Assembly (NCBI RefSeq): GCF_946190375.1
Contig: NZ_CAMIAF010000006.1
Span: 46,146 to 110,145 of the forward strand
DNA length: 64,000 nt
Source of the DNA: Streptococcus mitis
GTDB taxonomy: Bacteria > Bacillota > Bacilli > Lactobacillales > Streptococcaceae
Direction: 5' to 3'
Both the position numbers and the translations under genes were made by a program. Positions 9,518 through 19,459 of the stretch are shown piece by piece (the first letter of the stretch is position 1; each line of letters opens with the position of its first letter). A model generated the notes under the pieces. It had not been told where the DNA came from and did not search any database. It saw only the letters and a program-made list of their open reading frames with translations.

Positions 9518-9531
9518 TAAAATCGCTTTCA
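9518..9531. promoter_or_regulatory. Operator or cre-like site at the scrA transcription start
   Basis: TAAAATCGCTTTCA reads as TGAAAGCGATTTTA on the other strand. That fits the CcpA cre consensus at all positions but one (CA to TA) and also fits a ScrR LacI-type site. It lies about 18 bases past the scrA -10 box, a position where bound protein would block elongation. Which regulator binds cannot be told from sequence. Confidence 0.5.
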
Positions 9532-9568
9532 AACAATAACAAAATTTTATATAAGGAGATTTTTGCAA

Positions 9569-11455
9569 ATGAACAATCAGGAAATTGCAAAAAAAGTCAT
9601 CGATGCCTTGGGCGGACGTGAAAATGTCAACAGTGTAGCTCACTGTGCGACTCGTCTTCGTGTCATGGTCAAAGATGAAGGAAAAATCAATAAAGAAGTG
9701 ATTGAGAACTTGGAAAAAGTTCAAGGTGCTTTCTTTAACTCAGGTCAATACCAAATCATCTTTGGTACTGGTACAGTAAACAAAATGTACGATGAAGTTG
9801 TTGCGCTTGGTTTGCCAACATCATCTAAAGATGACATGAAAGCAGAAGCTGCGAAACAAGGGAACTGGTTCCAACGTGCTATCCGTACTTTCGGTGACGT
9901 TTTTGTTCCAATCATCCCAGTTATCGTAGCGACAGGTCTCTTTATGGGTGTGCGTGGTCTTTTCAACGCTCTTGAAATGCCACTTCCAGGTGACTTTGCA
10001 ACTTACACTCAAATCTTGACAGATACAGCCTTTATCATCTTGCCAGGTTTGGTTGTGTGGTCAACCTTCCGTGTATTTGGTGGAAATCCTGCCGTTGGTA
10101 TCGTTCTTGGTATGATGCTTGTTTCTGGCTCACTTCCAAACGCTTGGGCAGTCGCTTCAGGTGGTGAAGTAACAGCTATGAACTTCTTTGGTTTCATCCC
10201 TGTTGTTGGTTTGCAAGGTTCTGTTCTTCCAGCCTTCATCATCGGGGTTGTTGGAGCTAAATTTGAAAAAGCTGTCCGCAAGGTTGTTCCAGATGTGATT
10301 GACCTCTTGGTAACACCATTCGTGACACTTTTGGTCATGTCTATCCTTGGACTCTTTGTTATCGGACCAGTTTTCCACGTTGTTGAAAACTATATCCTTA
10401 TTGGTACAAAAGCAATTCTTGGCTTGCCATTTGGTCTCGGTGGTTTCTTGATTGGTGGGGTTCACCAATTGATCGTCGTGTCAGGTGTGCACCACATCTT
10501 CAACTTGCTTGAAGTACAATTGCTTGCTGCTGACCATGCTAACCCATTCAACGCTATCATCACTGCGGCTATGACAGCCCAAGGTGCTGCGACTGTTGCG
10601 GTTGGTGTTAAAACGAAAAATCCAAAACTGAAAACACTTGCTTTCCCAGCTGCTCTTTCTGCCTTCCTAGGTATTACAGAGCCTGCTATCTTCGGGGTGA
10701 ACTTGCGCTTCCGTAAACCATTCTTCCTTTCATTGATTGCTGGTGCAATCGGTGGTGGATTGGCTTCAATCCTTGGTCTTGCTGGTACTGGTAATGGTAT
10801 CACCATCATCCCTGGTACAATGCTTTATGTTGGTAACGGACAACTTGCCCAATACCTTCTTATGGTAGCTGTATCATTTGCACTTGGTTTTGCTCTTACT
10901 TATATGTTTGGTTATGAGGATGAAAAAGAAGTTGCTACTGAAGTAGAGACAGAACGTTTGGTCCAAGAAGAAACAACTGGTAACATTCCAGCAGCTCTTC
11001 AAAATGAAACACTTGTAACTCCTATCGTTGGTGACGTTGTTGCTCTTGCTGATGTTAATGACCCAGTCTTCTCAAGTGGAGCTATGGGACAAGGTATCGC
11101 TGTGAAACCTAGCCAAGGTGTGGTTTATGCACCAGCTGATGCTGAAGTTTCAATCGCCTTTGCAACAGGTCACGCCTTTGGTTTGAAAACAACTAACGGT
11201 GCTGAAGTCTTGATCCACGTTGGTATCGACACTGTAACAATGAACGGTGAAGGTTTCGAACAAAAAGTTTCCCAAGGTGACAAGGTAAAAGCTGGCGATG
11301 TTCTTGGAACATTTGACTCAAACAAAATCGCTGCAGCTGGTCTTGATGATACAACAATGGTTATCGTTACAAATACAGCTGACTACGCTTCAGTAGCTCC
11401 AGTCGCAACAGGTTCAGTTGCGAAGGGTGATGCTCTTATCGAAGTGAAAGCTTAA
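9569..11455 (+). CDS. scrA: Sucrose-specific PTS EIIBCA transporter
   Basis: A 628-residue phosphotransferase permease that imports sucrose as sucrose-6-phosphate. Domains in order: EIIB (about 1-85, phospho-cysteine in AHCATRLRV), a membrane EIIC domain (about 105-450, many helices, GITEPAIFG motif), and EIIA (about 480-628, active histidine in EVLIHVGIDTV). I start at ATG 9569, behind AAGGAGA, rather than the in-frame TTG at 9563. It is divergent from scrB-scrR and ends in a strong terminator. Confidence 0.95.
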   Translation: MNNQEIAKKVIDALGGRENVNSVAHCATRLRVMVKDEGKINKEVIENLEKVQGAFFNSGQYQIIFGTGTVNKMYDEVVALGLPTSSKDDMKAEAAKQGNWFQRAIRTFGDVFVPIIPVIVATGLFMGVRGLFNALEMPLPGDFATYTQILTDTAFIILPGLVVWSTFRVFGGNPAVGIVLGMMLVSGSLPNAWAVASGGEVTAMNFFGFIPVVGLQGSVLPAFIIGVVGAKFEKAVRKVVPDVIDLLVTPFVTLLVMSILGLFVIGPVFHVVENYILIGTKAILGLPFGLGGFLIGGVHQLIVVSGVHHIFNLLEVQLLAADHANPFNAIITAAMTAQGAATVAVGVKTKNPKLKTLAFPAALSAFLGITEPAIFGVNLRFRKPFFLSLIAGAIGGGLASILGLAGTGNGITIIPGTMLYVGNGQLAQYLLMVAVSFALGFALTYMFGYEDEKEVATEVETERLVQEETTGNIPAALQNETLVTPIVGDVVALADVNDPVFSSGAMGQGIAVKPSQGVVYAPADAEVSIAFATGHAFGLKTTNGAEVLIHVGIDTVTMNGEGFEQKVSQGDKVKAGDVLGTFDSNKIAAAGLDDTTMVIVTNTADYASVAPVATGSVAKGDALIEVKA

Positions 11456-11472
11456 TCTTTCCTAGCTAAATG

Positions 11473-11505
11473 AAAACGAACAAATGACATGTTTGTTCGT
11501 TTTTG
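11473..11505 (+). terminator. Intrinsic terminator of scrA
   Basis: A perfect 12-bp stem (AAAACGAACAAA / TTTGTTCGTTTT) with a 7-base loop and trailing T residues. Confidence 0.92.
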
Positions 11506-11567
11506 CTTGAATGGTAAGATTTACAGAGGAAAATCTAAAAAATTGAGAAACTTAGATTTTTAAAATA

Positions 11568-11576
11568 TGCTATAAT
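11568..11576 (+). promoter_or_regulatory. Extended -10 promoter of scrK
   Basis: TGCTATAAT is a perfect extended -10 element 28 bases before the scrK start. No -35 at normal spacing is visible; TTGAGA at 11543 is too far away (22 bases). So scrK has its own promoter, separated from scrA by a terminator. Confidence 0.65.
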
Positions 11577-11603
11577 AAAGAAAATAAAAACAAGAGGTTT
11601 ATC

Positions 11604-12491
11604 ATGACAAAATTATATGGAAGCTTGGAAGCGGGCGGTACAAAGTTTGTCTGTGCTGTCGGTGATGAAAACTTTAACGTTGTAGAAAAAACACAATTTC
11701 CAACAACAACTCCAATCGAAACAATCGATAAAACCATTGAGTTCTTCTCAAAATTCGATAATCTTGCTGGTCTTGCAGTTGGTTCATTTGGTCCGATTGA
11801 TATTGACAAAAATTCAAAAACCTATGGCTTTATCACAACAACTCCAAAACCTCACTGGGCAAATGTGGACTTGCTTGGTGCCCTTCGCCGTGCCCTTAAC
11901 GTGCCAATGTACTTCACAACGGACGTAAACAGCTCTGCCTATGGTGAAGTGGTTGCCCGTAACAATGCTGGTGGCCGTATCGAAAACTTGGTTTACTACA
12001 CAATTGGTACAGGTATCGGTGCAGGTGTCATCCAACGTGGTGAGTTTATCGGCGGTGTGGGTCACCCTGAAATGGGTCATTACTATGTGGCTAGACACCC
12101 AATGGATATTGAAAAAGAGTTTAAGGGTGTTTGTCCTTTCCATAAGGGATGTCTGGAAGGCTATGCAGCTGGTCCAAGTTTGGAAGCTCGTACAGGTGTT
12201 CGTGGGGAAAACATTGAACTCAACAACCCTGTTTGGGATGTCCAAGCCTACTATATCGCTCAAGCTGCGGTTAATGCGACAGTGACTTTCCGCCCAGATG
12301 TGATTGTCTTTGGTGGAGGGGTCATGGCTCAACAACACATGCTGGACCGTGTCCGTGAGAAATTTACATCTCTTCTTAATGGCTACCTACCAGTACCTGA
12401 TGTGCGTGATTACATTGTGACGCCAGCAGTAGCAGGAAATGGTTCTGCTACTCTTGGAAACTTTGTTCTTGCAAAAGAAGTTTCAAAATAA
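11604..12491 (+). CDS. scrK: Fructokinase, ROK family
   Basis: A 295-residue ROK-family sugar kinase that phosphorylates the fructose released by ScrB to fructose-6-phosphate. The N-terminal phosphate-binding loop (LEAGGTKFVCAVG, 7-19), the GTGIGAGVI loop (near 135) and the zinc-binding motif with H and C residues around VCPFHKGCLEGYAAGPS (172-188) are all present. The length is typical. The gene stands alone between two terminators but belongs functionally to the sucrose locus. Confidence 0.93.
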   Translation: MTKLYGSLEAGGTKFVCAVGDENFNVVEKTQFPTTTPIETIDKTIEFFSKFDNLAGLAVGSFGPIDIDKNSKTYGFITTTPKPHWANVDLLGALRRALNVPMYFTTDVNSSAYGEVVARNNAGGRIENLVYYTIGTGIGAGVIQRGEFIGGVGHPEMGHYYVARHPMDIEKEFKGVCPFHKGCLEGYAAGPSLEARTGVRGENIELNNPVWDVQAYYIAQAAVNATVTFRPDVIVFGGGVMAQQHMLDRVREKFTSLLNGYLPVPDVRDYIVTPAVAGNGSATLGNFVLAKEVSK

Positions 12492-12496
12492 AGCAC

Positions 12497-12527
12497 AAAA
12501 TCCGCTTGGGAAACCAAACGGATTTTT
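12497..12527. terminator. Bidirectional terminator between scrK and the TVP38 gene
   Basis: The stem AAAATCCGCTTGG / CCAAACGGATTTTT has a 4-base loop, an A run on the left and a T run on the right. It sits between convergent genes (stops 6 bases away on each side) and can serve both. Confidence 0.85.
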
Positions 12528-12532
12528 ACGTG

Positions 12533-13150
12533 TCAAAGCATTTGCCAGAAAAAGTCGATAATATAGGTCAGACCGTAGGTATAAACCACGAGAGTAAAGG
12601 GCTTGGTCAGAATGATGATGGTCATATAGCGCTTGAAGCTCATCTTGGTCAGGGCAGCCAGCATACAGAGAAAGTCAGCTGGACTAATGGGCCAAATCAT
12701 CATAAAGATAAAGAAACGGTCAAAGCGATTGCCCTTATCCAACCAACCGATATACTTGTCATAGGTGCGCTTGCTGACGACAGACTGGACAAAGGCAGCT
12801 CCGTAGAGGCGCACCAGATAAAAGATAATGGCACAGCCAATGACAATGCCGATATAGTTGTAGATAGTCCCGATGATGTGCCCGTAGATAAAGACACCAG
12901 CCACCGATGTCAAGGCTCCTGGAATGATAGGGACGACCGTTTGTAAAATCTGTAAAAAGATAAAGAGAGGTGGTCCCCAGATACCTGCCTGCTGGATAAA
13001 GGCAGAGAGGGTTTCCTTAGACTGTAAAATCCCAGCCTGATAAGCCCAAATACAGAAAATCAAACTCCCAACTCCACCGACAATCGATGAGATATTGATA
13101 ACTTGTTGCAGAAGGGGAGAAACAGCTTTCATTTGTTTATCCTGTGACAT
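12533..13150 (-). CDS. TVP38/TMEM64 (DedA-like) membrane protein
   Basis: A 205-residue integral membrane protein with about five hydrophobic segments. It carries the TVP38/SNARE-associated pattern: VVPIIPGALTSVAGVFIYG near 72-90, and GCAIIFYLVRLYG near 104-116 with the conserved R. Members of the wider DedA/VTT superfamily are proposed lipid scramblases or flippases; the role here is unknown. The start at 13150 follows GAGGAGTTTAC. It is convergent with scrK and divergent from hsdR. Confidence 0.8.
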   Translation of the reverse strand: MSQDKQMKAVSPLLQQVINISSIVGGVGSLIFCIWAYQAGILQSKETLSAFIQQAGIWGPPLFIFLQILQTVVPIIPGALTSVAGVFIYGHIIGTIYNYIGIVIGCAIIFYLVRLYGAAFVQSVVSKRTYDKYIGWLDKGNRFDRFFIFMMIWPISPADFLCMLAALTKMSFKRYMTIIILTKPFTLVVYTYGLTYIIDFFWQML

Positions 13151-13257
13151 GTAAACTCCTCATAGATAGTATAACTCTACTATACCATATTTTGGAGGAG
13201 AAAGGGGGAATGAGTCTTTTTTGTGATGGGAAGAGTGATGGAATTTGAGGCTAAACA

Positions 13258-13266
13258 TGCTATAAT
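13258..13266 (+). promoter_or_regulatory. Extended -10 promoter of the hsdR locus
   Basis: TGCTATAAT, 33 bases before the hsdR ATG, with no convincing -35. It is the only recognisable promoter before the whole same-strand defence cluster, although the cargo genes may carry their own. Confidence 0.6.
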
Positions 13267-13298
13267 AAAGGGAGCAGACATGTAGCAAAGGAGAGAGT

Positions 13299-16289
13299 AT
13301 GATACAGGTAAAACCAGAACTGGAGATAGAAAAACAACTGATCAACCAACTGGTGACTGGGGAAAGTCAATGGACTTACAGAGATGACCTTAAAACAGAA
13401 GAGCAGTTATGGGAAAACTTCTTTGAAAAGCTAGCCCAGAACAATGTGGCTCTATTGGCAGATCATCCCCTGACAGAACAGGAAAAACGCCAGATAAAGA
13501 ACCAACTGAACTTTGTTAGCTACTATGATGCAGCCAAGTGGTTGGTAGGCGAAAATGGCATTGCCAAGGTTGAGGTTCAAAGAGAAGATGCTAGTTTGGG
13601 GACTATCCGTTTATCTGTCATCTGGCGAGACAATATCGCAGCTGGCAAGTCTAGTTATGAGGTTGTCAACCAAGTCGAGAGAGACAAGGTAAATCCTCAG
13701 GATCAAGACCGCAGGCTAGATGTGACCCTCTTGATCAATGGCCTTCCAATGATTCATATTGAGCTTAAAAGTCCCCGAGTTGCTTTTCTAGATGCCTTTC
13801 ATCAAATCAAAAAGTATGATAGAGAAGGCAAGTTCCGCGGCATCTACTCTAGCTTACAGATGTTTGTTGTGACCAATAAAGTAGACACACGCTATATCGC
13901 TGCAGCCAGAGAAAATAAACTCAACAAGCAATTTCTAACCAAGTGGGTGGATAAGGACAACCAACCCATAACGAGCTTGACCAGCTTTGCCCACGAAGTC
14001 CTTTCCATCCCTCGTGCCCACCAGATGGTTATGCAGTATTCTGTCCTTGATGATAGCAAGAAGGCTCTTATCCTCCTGCGTCCCTATCAGATCCATGCTA
14101 TCGAAGCGGTGCAGGAAGCTTCTCGCCAGCAAGCATCAGGATATGTCTGGCACACGACAGGTTCAGGTAAGACCTTGACCTCCTATAAGGTGGCGCGGAA
14201 TCTCCTCCAAATACCGTCTATCCAAAAGACAATCTTTGTCGTTGACCGCAGGGACTTGGATCAACAAACCACTTCATCCTTCCTCTCCTATGCTACCAAT
14301 GATGTCATTGATATTGATGAGACGGATAATACCCATGATTTGGTCAAACGACTAGGAAGCAATGATAAGCGTGTGGTGGTAACGACCATCCAGAAAATCA
14401 TCACCATGATGCGTAAGTTTGATCAAGATCTTTACCAAAGAGATGCGGACAAAATCAAGGGTCTCCGAGTGGCCTTTGTCGTGGATGAATGCCACCGTGC
14501 TGTAACACCTCAAACACAAAAAGACATTAAGGCCTTTTTCCCACAGTCGCTTTGGTATGGTTTTACAGGCACACCTATCTTTAAGGAAAATAAACGCCAG
14601 CAAGTTGGCGATCTAGCCCAAACCACCCAGCAACAGTACGGTGACCGTCTCCATGAGTATACAGTCAAGGAAGCCATCCATGATGGAGCAGTTTTAGGCT
14701 TTAAGGTGGATTATCGCAATACCCTCATCACGGATAAATCCGAAAATGACATACCAGATACTGTCTACGAGGATGAGGAGCATATGCTGGAAGTCTTGGA
14801 TGCCATTATCAATAAATCCCGTCAACAGCTAGGCTTCCAAAAAGGAGTGGGTAAGACCTATAATGCTATCCTGACCGTCAAGTCAATTCCTCAAGCCCAG
14901 GCCTACTATGACTTGCTCAAACGAGTCAAGGCTGGGGAGACGAGAGTCAAGGTATCGGAGAGGGTCAAGCAGGTCCTTCCTGATTTTCCAAAGATGACCA
15001 TCACCTACTCGGTCACTGAAAATGAAGAAGAGTCAAGAGCTAATCAAGACCACATGAAGCAGGTTTTAGAAGACTATAACCAAGAGTTTGATACCCATTT
15101 TACTATGGCGGATCTTCGTGGCTTTAATACGGATGTCAATAACCGTCTAGCTCGAAAGCAGGACAAATACCTCTATCGCAAGGAGCAGTTGGACTTAGTC
15201 ATCGTAGTCAATCGTCTCCTAACGGGATTTGATGCCCCTTGTCTATCAACTCTCTTTATCGACCGAAAACCCATGCAACCGCAGGACTTGATACAGGCTT
15301 TTAGCCGAACCAACCGTATTTTTGATAGCAGTAAGACCTACGGTCATATCATCACCTTCCAAAAGCCCCTAGCCTTTAAGGAAGCAGTAGATAATGCCCT
15401 CAAACTCTACTCAAATGGTGGTGAAAACGAGGTTCTAGCTCCAAGCTGGGAAGAGGAAAAGAGGAACTTTTTACGGAGTTGCAGTGATTTCAAAAATCTT
15501 GCTACTGATGACTATGTGAACGATCTAGATCTCGAGCAAGTCTCTACACCTGAGTTGAGGAAACTAGCTAAAACCTATCAAGCCTTTGATAAATACCTAG
15601 CCTCTATCCGAGTGTACAAAGAGTATGATGAGGAAGAAGTTTACAGTCAGACGGGACTTGATGGAGAAAAGTTGGAAAGGTATCTGGGACTTTATCGAAA
15701 TGTCCTTGCAGAATTAAAAAGCCGAGTAGAGGATGATGACGATGGAGAGCCACTTGATATCCACTATGAACTAGAGTCTATCCAAGTGGACGAAATCAAC
15801 TATGCCTATATCCTAACCTTGATCCAAAGCCTGATTGAACAAGGTCAAAGTCAAGAAAAGAACCTAAGCGCTCAAGATAAGGAAGCGGTGGATAACTATA
15901 TTCAGAGCCTTGAGAAGACCAATCCAAATCTTGCCCAGATCATCACTGAACTGTGGAGAGAAGTTCAAGAACATCCAGAAAGCTATCGTGGCCAGTCTAT
16001 CGCAAATATCTTGGATCAGATGATAGAGGCTGTCATCCAGCAACATATCCAAGTCTTTAGCAAGCGCTGGTATGTCGGCGAAGATGAACTCCGTTATTAT
16101 GTCGAACATTACCGTAAGGGAGCTAAAAAACAACTAGGAGAAAGCCAGCTGACCAAGAGCCAGCGCTATCAGGACTATAAACTAGAGGTGGCGGACGCCC
16201 TCAATCCTCTTCTCTATAAAAAACAAATCAAGGAAGCCTATACCCAGCTAGTAGAGGAAGTCATTGAGCCGTTGAGGGTTGGGAGATAG
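13299..16289 (+). CDS. hsdR: Type I restriction enzyme, HsdR (R) subunit
   Basis: A 996-residue motor-nuclease subunit. The N-terminal PD-(D/E)xK nuclease is visible as D141 with E155-L-K157. It is followed by an SF2 translocase with Walker A TTGSGKT (286-292), DECH (396-399) and TGTP (423-426), then [10 protein letters not shown] (motif VI) near 664-673 and a helical C-terminus that docks on HsdM. The length matches EcoR124-type (family IC) subunits. Base composition is like the host core and unlike the AT-rich genes that follow. AbiH follows after 18 bases; hsdM is more than 4.5 kb away, an unusual order. Confidence 0.95.
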   Translation: MIQVKPELEIEKQLINQLVTGESQWTYRDDLKTEEQLWENFFEKLAQNNVALLADHPLTEQEKRQIKNQLNFVSYYDAAKWLVGENGIAKVEVQREDASLGTIRLSVIWRDNIAAGKSSYEVVNQVERDKVNPQDQDRRLDVTLLINGLPMIHIELKSPRVAFLDAFHQIKKYDREGKFRGIYSSLQMFVVTNKVDTRYIAAARENKLNKQFLTKWVDKDNQPITSLTSFAHEVLSIPRAHQMVMQYSVLDDSKKALILLRPYQIHAIEAVQEASRQQASGYVWHTTGSGKTLTSYKVARNLLQIPSIQKTIFVVDRRDLDQQTTSSFLSYATNDVIDIDETDNTHDLVKRLGSNDKRVVVTTIQKIITMMRKFDQDLYQRDADKIKGLRVAFVVDECHRAVTPQTQKDIKAFFPQSLWYGFTGTPIFKENKRQQVGDLAQTTQQQYGDRLHEYTVKEAIHDGAVLGFKVDYRNTLITDKSENDIPDTVYEDEEHMLEVLDAIINKSRQQLGFQKGVGKTYNAILTVKSIPQAQAYYDLLKRVKAGETRVKVSERVKQVLPDFPKMTITYSVTENEEESRANQDHMKQVLEDYNQEFDTHFTMADLRGFNTDVNNRLARKQDKYLYRKEQLDLVIVVNRLLTGFDAPCLSTLFIDRKPMQPQDLIQAFSRTNRIFDSSKTYGHIITFQKPLAFKEAVDNALKLYSNGGENEVLAPSWEEEKRNFLRSCSDFKNLATDDYVNDLDLEQVSTPELRKLAKTYQAFDKYLASIRVYKEYDEEEVYSQTGLDGEKLERYLGLYRNVLAELKSRVEDDDDGEPLDIHYELESIQVDEINYAYILTLIQSLIEQGQSQEKNLSAQDKEAVDNYIQSLEKTNPNLAQIITELWREVQEHPESYRGQSIANILDQMIEAVIQQHIQVFSKRWYVGEDELRYYVEHYRKGAKKQLGESQLTKSQRYQDYKLEVADALNPLLYKKQIKEAYTQLVEEVIEPLRVGR

Positions 16290-16307
16290 TAAAACTTTGG
16301 AGGAAAA

Positions 16308-17450
16308 ATGGCAGATACAATATTAATTTTAGGAAACGGCTTTGATTTAGCCATGGGTCGAAAAACAAGTTATAGTGATTTCATAGAATTTGCTAATAAT
16401 TTATTTTTAGAAAAAGTAGATCATTTGCAGTCATTTCTCAACAGTAATAATATTGATATTGAGAAGTATAAAGATAATTTATACCTTAGGTTTATAAATG
16501 AGAATAGGTCTACTCTTGGAGAGAATTGGTCAAATCTAGAAATAATGATTTCAAATCTCGCTGAAGCGATTGAATATTTTAAGCAAGATCCGGATATTTT
16601 ATACTCCAAAGGAAAAGATTATTTGAAGGTAATTTACACTAAACAATTTCGTGAATTTTTGGTACATCAGGAAAATTTCACATCGAAGTTTTTTATTTCT
16701 GAAATATTTAATGAATTTTTTAAGGTTTTGGAGTGGGATAAATTAGAAAGAAAGGTAGCTTTATCAAAATTAAATGAGAAATTTATTTATCATCTAGAGT
16801 TGTTAACAGATCTATTAGAAATTTATCTTTCATATAGAGACTACCTAGATTTTGAAATTGATAAAATAGCTCCAGTAGAAACGGCACTAGATGCAATCAA
16901 TAGTATTTCAGAGTCTAGTGTAATTAGTTTTAATTATACCCATACTTCATATGAACTTTTCAAAATTCCTATAGAAAATACCCATTATATTCACGGAGAA
17001 ATTGATTTAAATAGAAATAAATCAGCAGTAAATACAATGGTTTTTGGTATAGAAGATAAGGGGAATGATGTCAATTCTGATTTAATTCCTTATCAAAAGT
17101 ATTATCAAAGAATTGTAAAAGAAACGGGTGGCCAATATGAAGGCTTTTTCAAGATTAACCGAGAAGATTTATTTGCTGGATTAAATGAAAAAAATATTAT
17201 TATTTTTGGACATTCAGTTGACCCACTAGATAAGGAAATTTTTCAAAATTGTTTTACTTTAACAAGTCACTATACTTACAATTATCGATTTATTTTTACA
17301 TACTATAATGAGCCTGCTAAACGGTCTATTGTTAAGAATTTAGCTATCATACTAGGAAAAGATAAACTTGTAGAATTAACTGGTAATAAAAATGTAGTCT
17401 TCGTTAAAAGTGATGATATTGATGGGATGAAAGAAGTTCTTTTGGATTAA
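16308..17450 (+). CDS. abiH: AbiH-family abortive infection protein
   Basis: A 380-residue protein of the bacteriophage abortive-infection AbiH family, first described on a Lactococcus plasmid. The diagnostic N-terminus LGNGFDLAMGRKTSYSDF (8-25) is present, as are a VISFNYTHTSYE segment near the middle, HYIHGEID, and IIFGHSVDPLDKEIF towards the C-terminus. These are typical of the SIR2-like fold proposed for AbiH, but the biochemical activity is unknown. A GGAGG site precedes the ATG. The gene is far more AT-rich than hsdR, 18 bases upstream, which suggests it arrived as cargo inside the restriction locus. Confidence 0.85.
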   Translation: MADTILILGNGFDLAMGRKTSYSDFIEFANNLFLEKVDHLQSFLNSNNIDIEKYKDNLYLRFINENRSTLGENWSNLEIMISNLAEAIEYFKQDPDILYSKGKDYLKVIYTKQFREFLVHQENFTSKFFISEIFNEFFKVLEWDKLERKVALSKLNEKFIYHLELLTDLLEIYLSYRDYLDFEIDKIAPVETALDAINSISESSVISFNYTHTSYELFKIPIENTHYIHGEIDLNRNKSAVNTMVFGIEDKGNDVNSDLIPYQKYYQRIVKETGGQYEGFFKINREDLFAGLNEKNIIIFGHSVDPLDKEIFQNCFTLTSHYTYNYRFIFTYYNEPAKRSIVKNLAIILGKDKLVELTGNKNVVFVKSDDIDGMKEVLLD

Positions 17451-17523
17451 ATAATATTTGAATAGTATGTAACTTGCAATAATATTATTATTAATACTTT
17501 ATACTTAGGGGAAATTACAATCA

Positions 17524-18279
17524 ATGGATTTTATAATTACATTTCTTAATTCTCAGTTTATTAGTTCCATGATAGGGGCTTTACTAGGTGCTGGTGTAGC
17601 AGTGTATGTTGCAAAGCTTCAAAATAAGCAGCAACTTAAACAGCTACAAGATGAACATAAGTTACAACGAGAATTTTTTGAAAAACAAGAAGAGAACGAA
17701 AGAGAACGTATTTTCTTACAATATACAATTGAGCGAGCAGAGCGTTCATATGAGATATTGAGCGATTTAAGAATTGCTAAAAATTTATTTGCAGATGCAA
17801 TATTTGAATTCGTAAAGATGATCTCTAAAGAAGTAGAATCAGATGAAGATATTGAGTTTGAAAAAATTTTTCCTTTATTATATTCAGATTATTTGCTTCC
17901 TAAATATAATTCAATTATAAAATTAAGAGATTTATTATTGCTAACTCTGGTTATACAAGATGATATCGAATTATCTAGGTTAAAAGAAGAGGTTCGTAAG
18001 GAAGTTGCAATATTTGTAGACTATCACAAAAAAATAAATCGAGTGAATAGTTTTGAAGATTATCGAAAAGTTGCGGATGACTTTATGGTAGAGTCTAAAT
18101 TAACTGAAAAATGTGATGAGTTAAGGACTTATTTAACAAAGTATATAACCGAAACTACATTTAGGTTAGTTTCTCCAGAGAAAATGGCCGAAAAAATTAT
18201 AAAACAAGAATATAATGTATCTAATTTAAAATTTAAAATAGTGAGAAAGCAGGATAGGGATGGAGAAGCCAAAAATTAG
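17524..18279 (+). CDS. Unknown membrane-anchored coiled-coil protein in the hsd locus
   Basis: A 251-residue protein I do not recognise. One N-terminal membrane helix (about 12-32, GALLGAGVAVYVAKLQ) is followed by a long charged, heptad-like region (about 33-80, rich in Q, K and E), then a helical domain of 170 residues with no catalytic motif I can name. It is AT-rich like abiH. The end overlaps the hsdS start by 20 bases, so it is translationally linked to hsdS. It could be a membrane sensor or effector working with AbiH or HsdS, or simply cargo. No function is assigned. Confidence 0.75.
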   Translation: MDFIITFLNSQFISSMIGALLGAGVAVYVAKLQNKQQLKQLQDEHKLQREFFEKQEENERERIFLQYTIERAERSYEILSDLRIAKNLFADAIFEFVKMISKEVESDEDIEFEKIFPLLYSDYLLPKYNSIIKLRDLLLLTLVIQDDIELSRLKEEVRKEVAIFVDYHKKINRVNSFEDYRKVADDFMVESKLTEKCDELRTYLTKYITETTFRLVSPEKMAEKIIKQEYNVSNLKFKIVRKQDRDGEAKN

Positions 18280-19450
18280 GTTCTTAAAAAATAAACATTC
18301 ATGGGTAAGAAGTACTTTTGAAGGAATAGCTAAAAGGAGAACTAAAAGTTCTGATAACCCTGATTTACCAAGAATTGAATATCAAGATATTCTTTCTGGA
18401 GAAGGGAGATTAAACAAAGAATTAAGTAAAAATATTGATTGTCGCAAAGGAATAGTATTTGAAACAAATGATATTTTATATGGAAAGTTACGTCCATATT
18501 TAAAAAACTGGCTACACCCAAATTTTAATGGTATTGCGTTAGGAGATTTTTGGGTCTTGCAGGCAAGAAATTGTGATTCAAAATTTCTGTTTTCGTTACT
18601 TCAATCGCCAAAATTTCAAAGAGTTGCAAATGATACATCTGGAACAAAGATGCCACGTTCTGATTGGAAGACAGTTTCACAGACAGAGTTTAGTATTCCT
18701 GCTTCTAACGACGAACAATCTGCCATTGGTTCTCTTTTCCGCACCCTTGACAATCTTCTGTCTAGCTACAAGGACAATCTCACCAACTACCAATATCTCA
18801 AGGCGACCATGCTCTCCAAGATGTTTCCAAAAGCTGGACAGACAGTTCCAGAGATACGTTTGGATGGATTTGATGGGGAGTGGGAGATAAATAAACTTAA
18901 TAAATATTTGACTGTTTCAAAGAAAAAAAATACTAAACAACAATTTGATAAAGAAGATGTTTTGTCTGTATCTGGGGAGGTTGGAATTGTAAATCAAATA
19001 AAATTTCAAGGACGATCTTTTGCTGGTGTATCTGTAGAAATGTATTCAATTGTTGAAACAGGAAATATTGTATATACAAAAAGTCCTTTAAAAGCTAATC
19101 CGTACGGAATCATTAAAACTAATTATGGAATTCCAGGGATAGTTTCGACTTTGTATGCTGTTTATTTACCTAAAGAAAATGTATTTCCAGGATTTGTGGA
19201 GAGGTATTTTGAAAATGATTTGAGATTAAATTCATATTTAAAACCGTTAGTTAATAAAGGTGCTAAGAATGATATGAAAGTTTCTGACGAAAATGCATTA
19301 TTAGGAAATGTTATTTTTCCTAAATTAGAAGAACAAGTAGCTATTTCAGATTATTTTACAAATCTTGATAAATTTATTCAATCACACACGGATAAAATTT
19401 CTCAGTTAGAAACACTGAAAAAGAAACTCTTGCAAGATATGTTTATTTGA
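18260..19450 (+). CDS. hsdS: Type I restriction enzyme, HsdS specificity subunit
   Basis: A 396-residue DNA-recognition subunit. Two target-recognition domains (about 1-145 and 210-350) are each followed by a conserved helical spacer: one around FRTLDNLLSSYKDNLTNYQ (about 160-200), one at the C-terminus (DKFIQSHTDKISQLETLKKKLLQ). The recognition domains are AT-rich, while the central spacer DNA (about 18715-18890) has host-like composition, a sign of domain exchange. It starts within the last 20 bases of the preceding gene. No second hsdS, inverted repeat or recombinase is seen, so phase variation is not indicated. Confidence 0.9.
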   Translation: MEKPKIRFLKNKHSWVRSTFEGIAKRRTKSSDNPDLPRIEYQDILSGEGRLNKELSKNIDCRKGIVFETNDILYGKLRPYLKNWLHPNFNGIALGDFWVLQARNCDSKFLFSLLQSPKFQRVANDTSGTKMPRSDWKTVSQTEFSIPASNDEQSAIGSLFRTLDNLLSSYKDNLTNYQYLKATMLSKMFPKAGQTVPEIRLDGFDGEWEINKLNKYLTVSKKKNTKQQFDKEDVLSVSGEVGIVNQIKFQGRSFAGVSVEMYSIVETGNIVYTKSPLKANPYGIIKTNYGIPGIVSTLYAVYLPKENVFPGFVERYFENDLRLNSYLKPLVNKGAKNDMKVSDENALLGNVIFPKLEEQVAISDYFTNLDKFIQSHTDKISQLETLKKKLLQDMFI

Positions 19451-19459
19451 GGTTTCCTA

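Noticed and set aside
9745-10809. Several 60-115 codon minus-strand frames inside scrA (and similar ones inside pnp, metE and rplA)
   Set aside because: They are shadows of highly codon-biased genes, lack ribosome sites and resemble no protein family.
12506-12946. A 146-codon plus-strand frame opposite the TVP38 gene
   Set aside because: It is antisense to a well-supported membrane protein and has an improbable hydrophilic composition without a ribosome site.
18260-19450. Phase-variable inverting hsdS system like the pneumococcal one
   Set aside because: Only one hsdS is present; no partner hsdS fragments, inverted repeats or recombinase gene lie in the locus.
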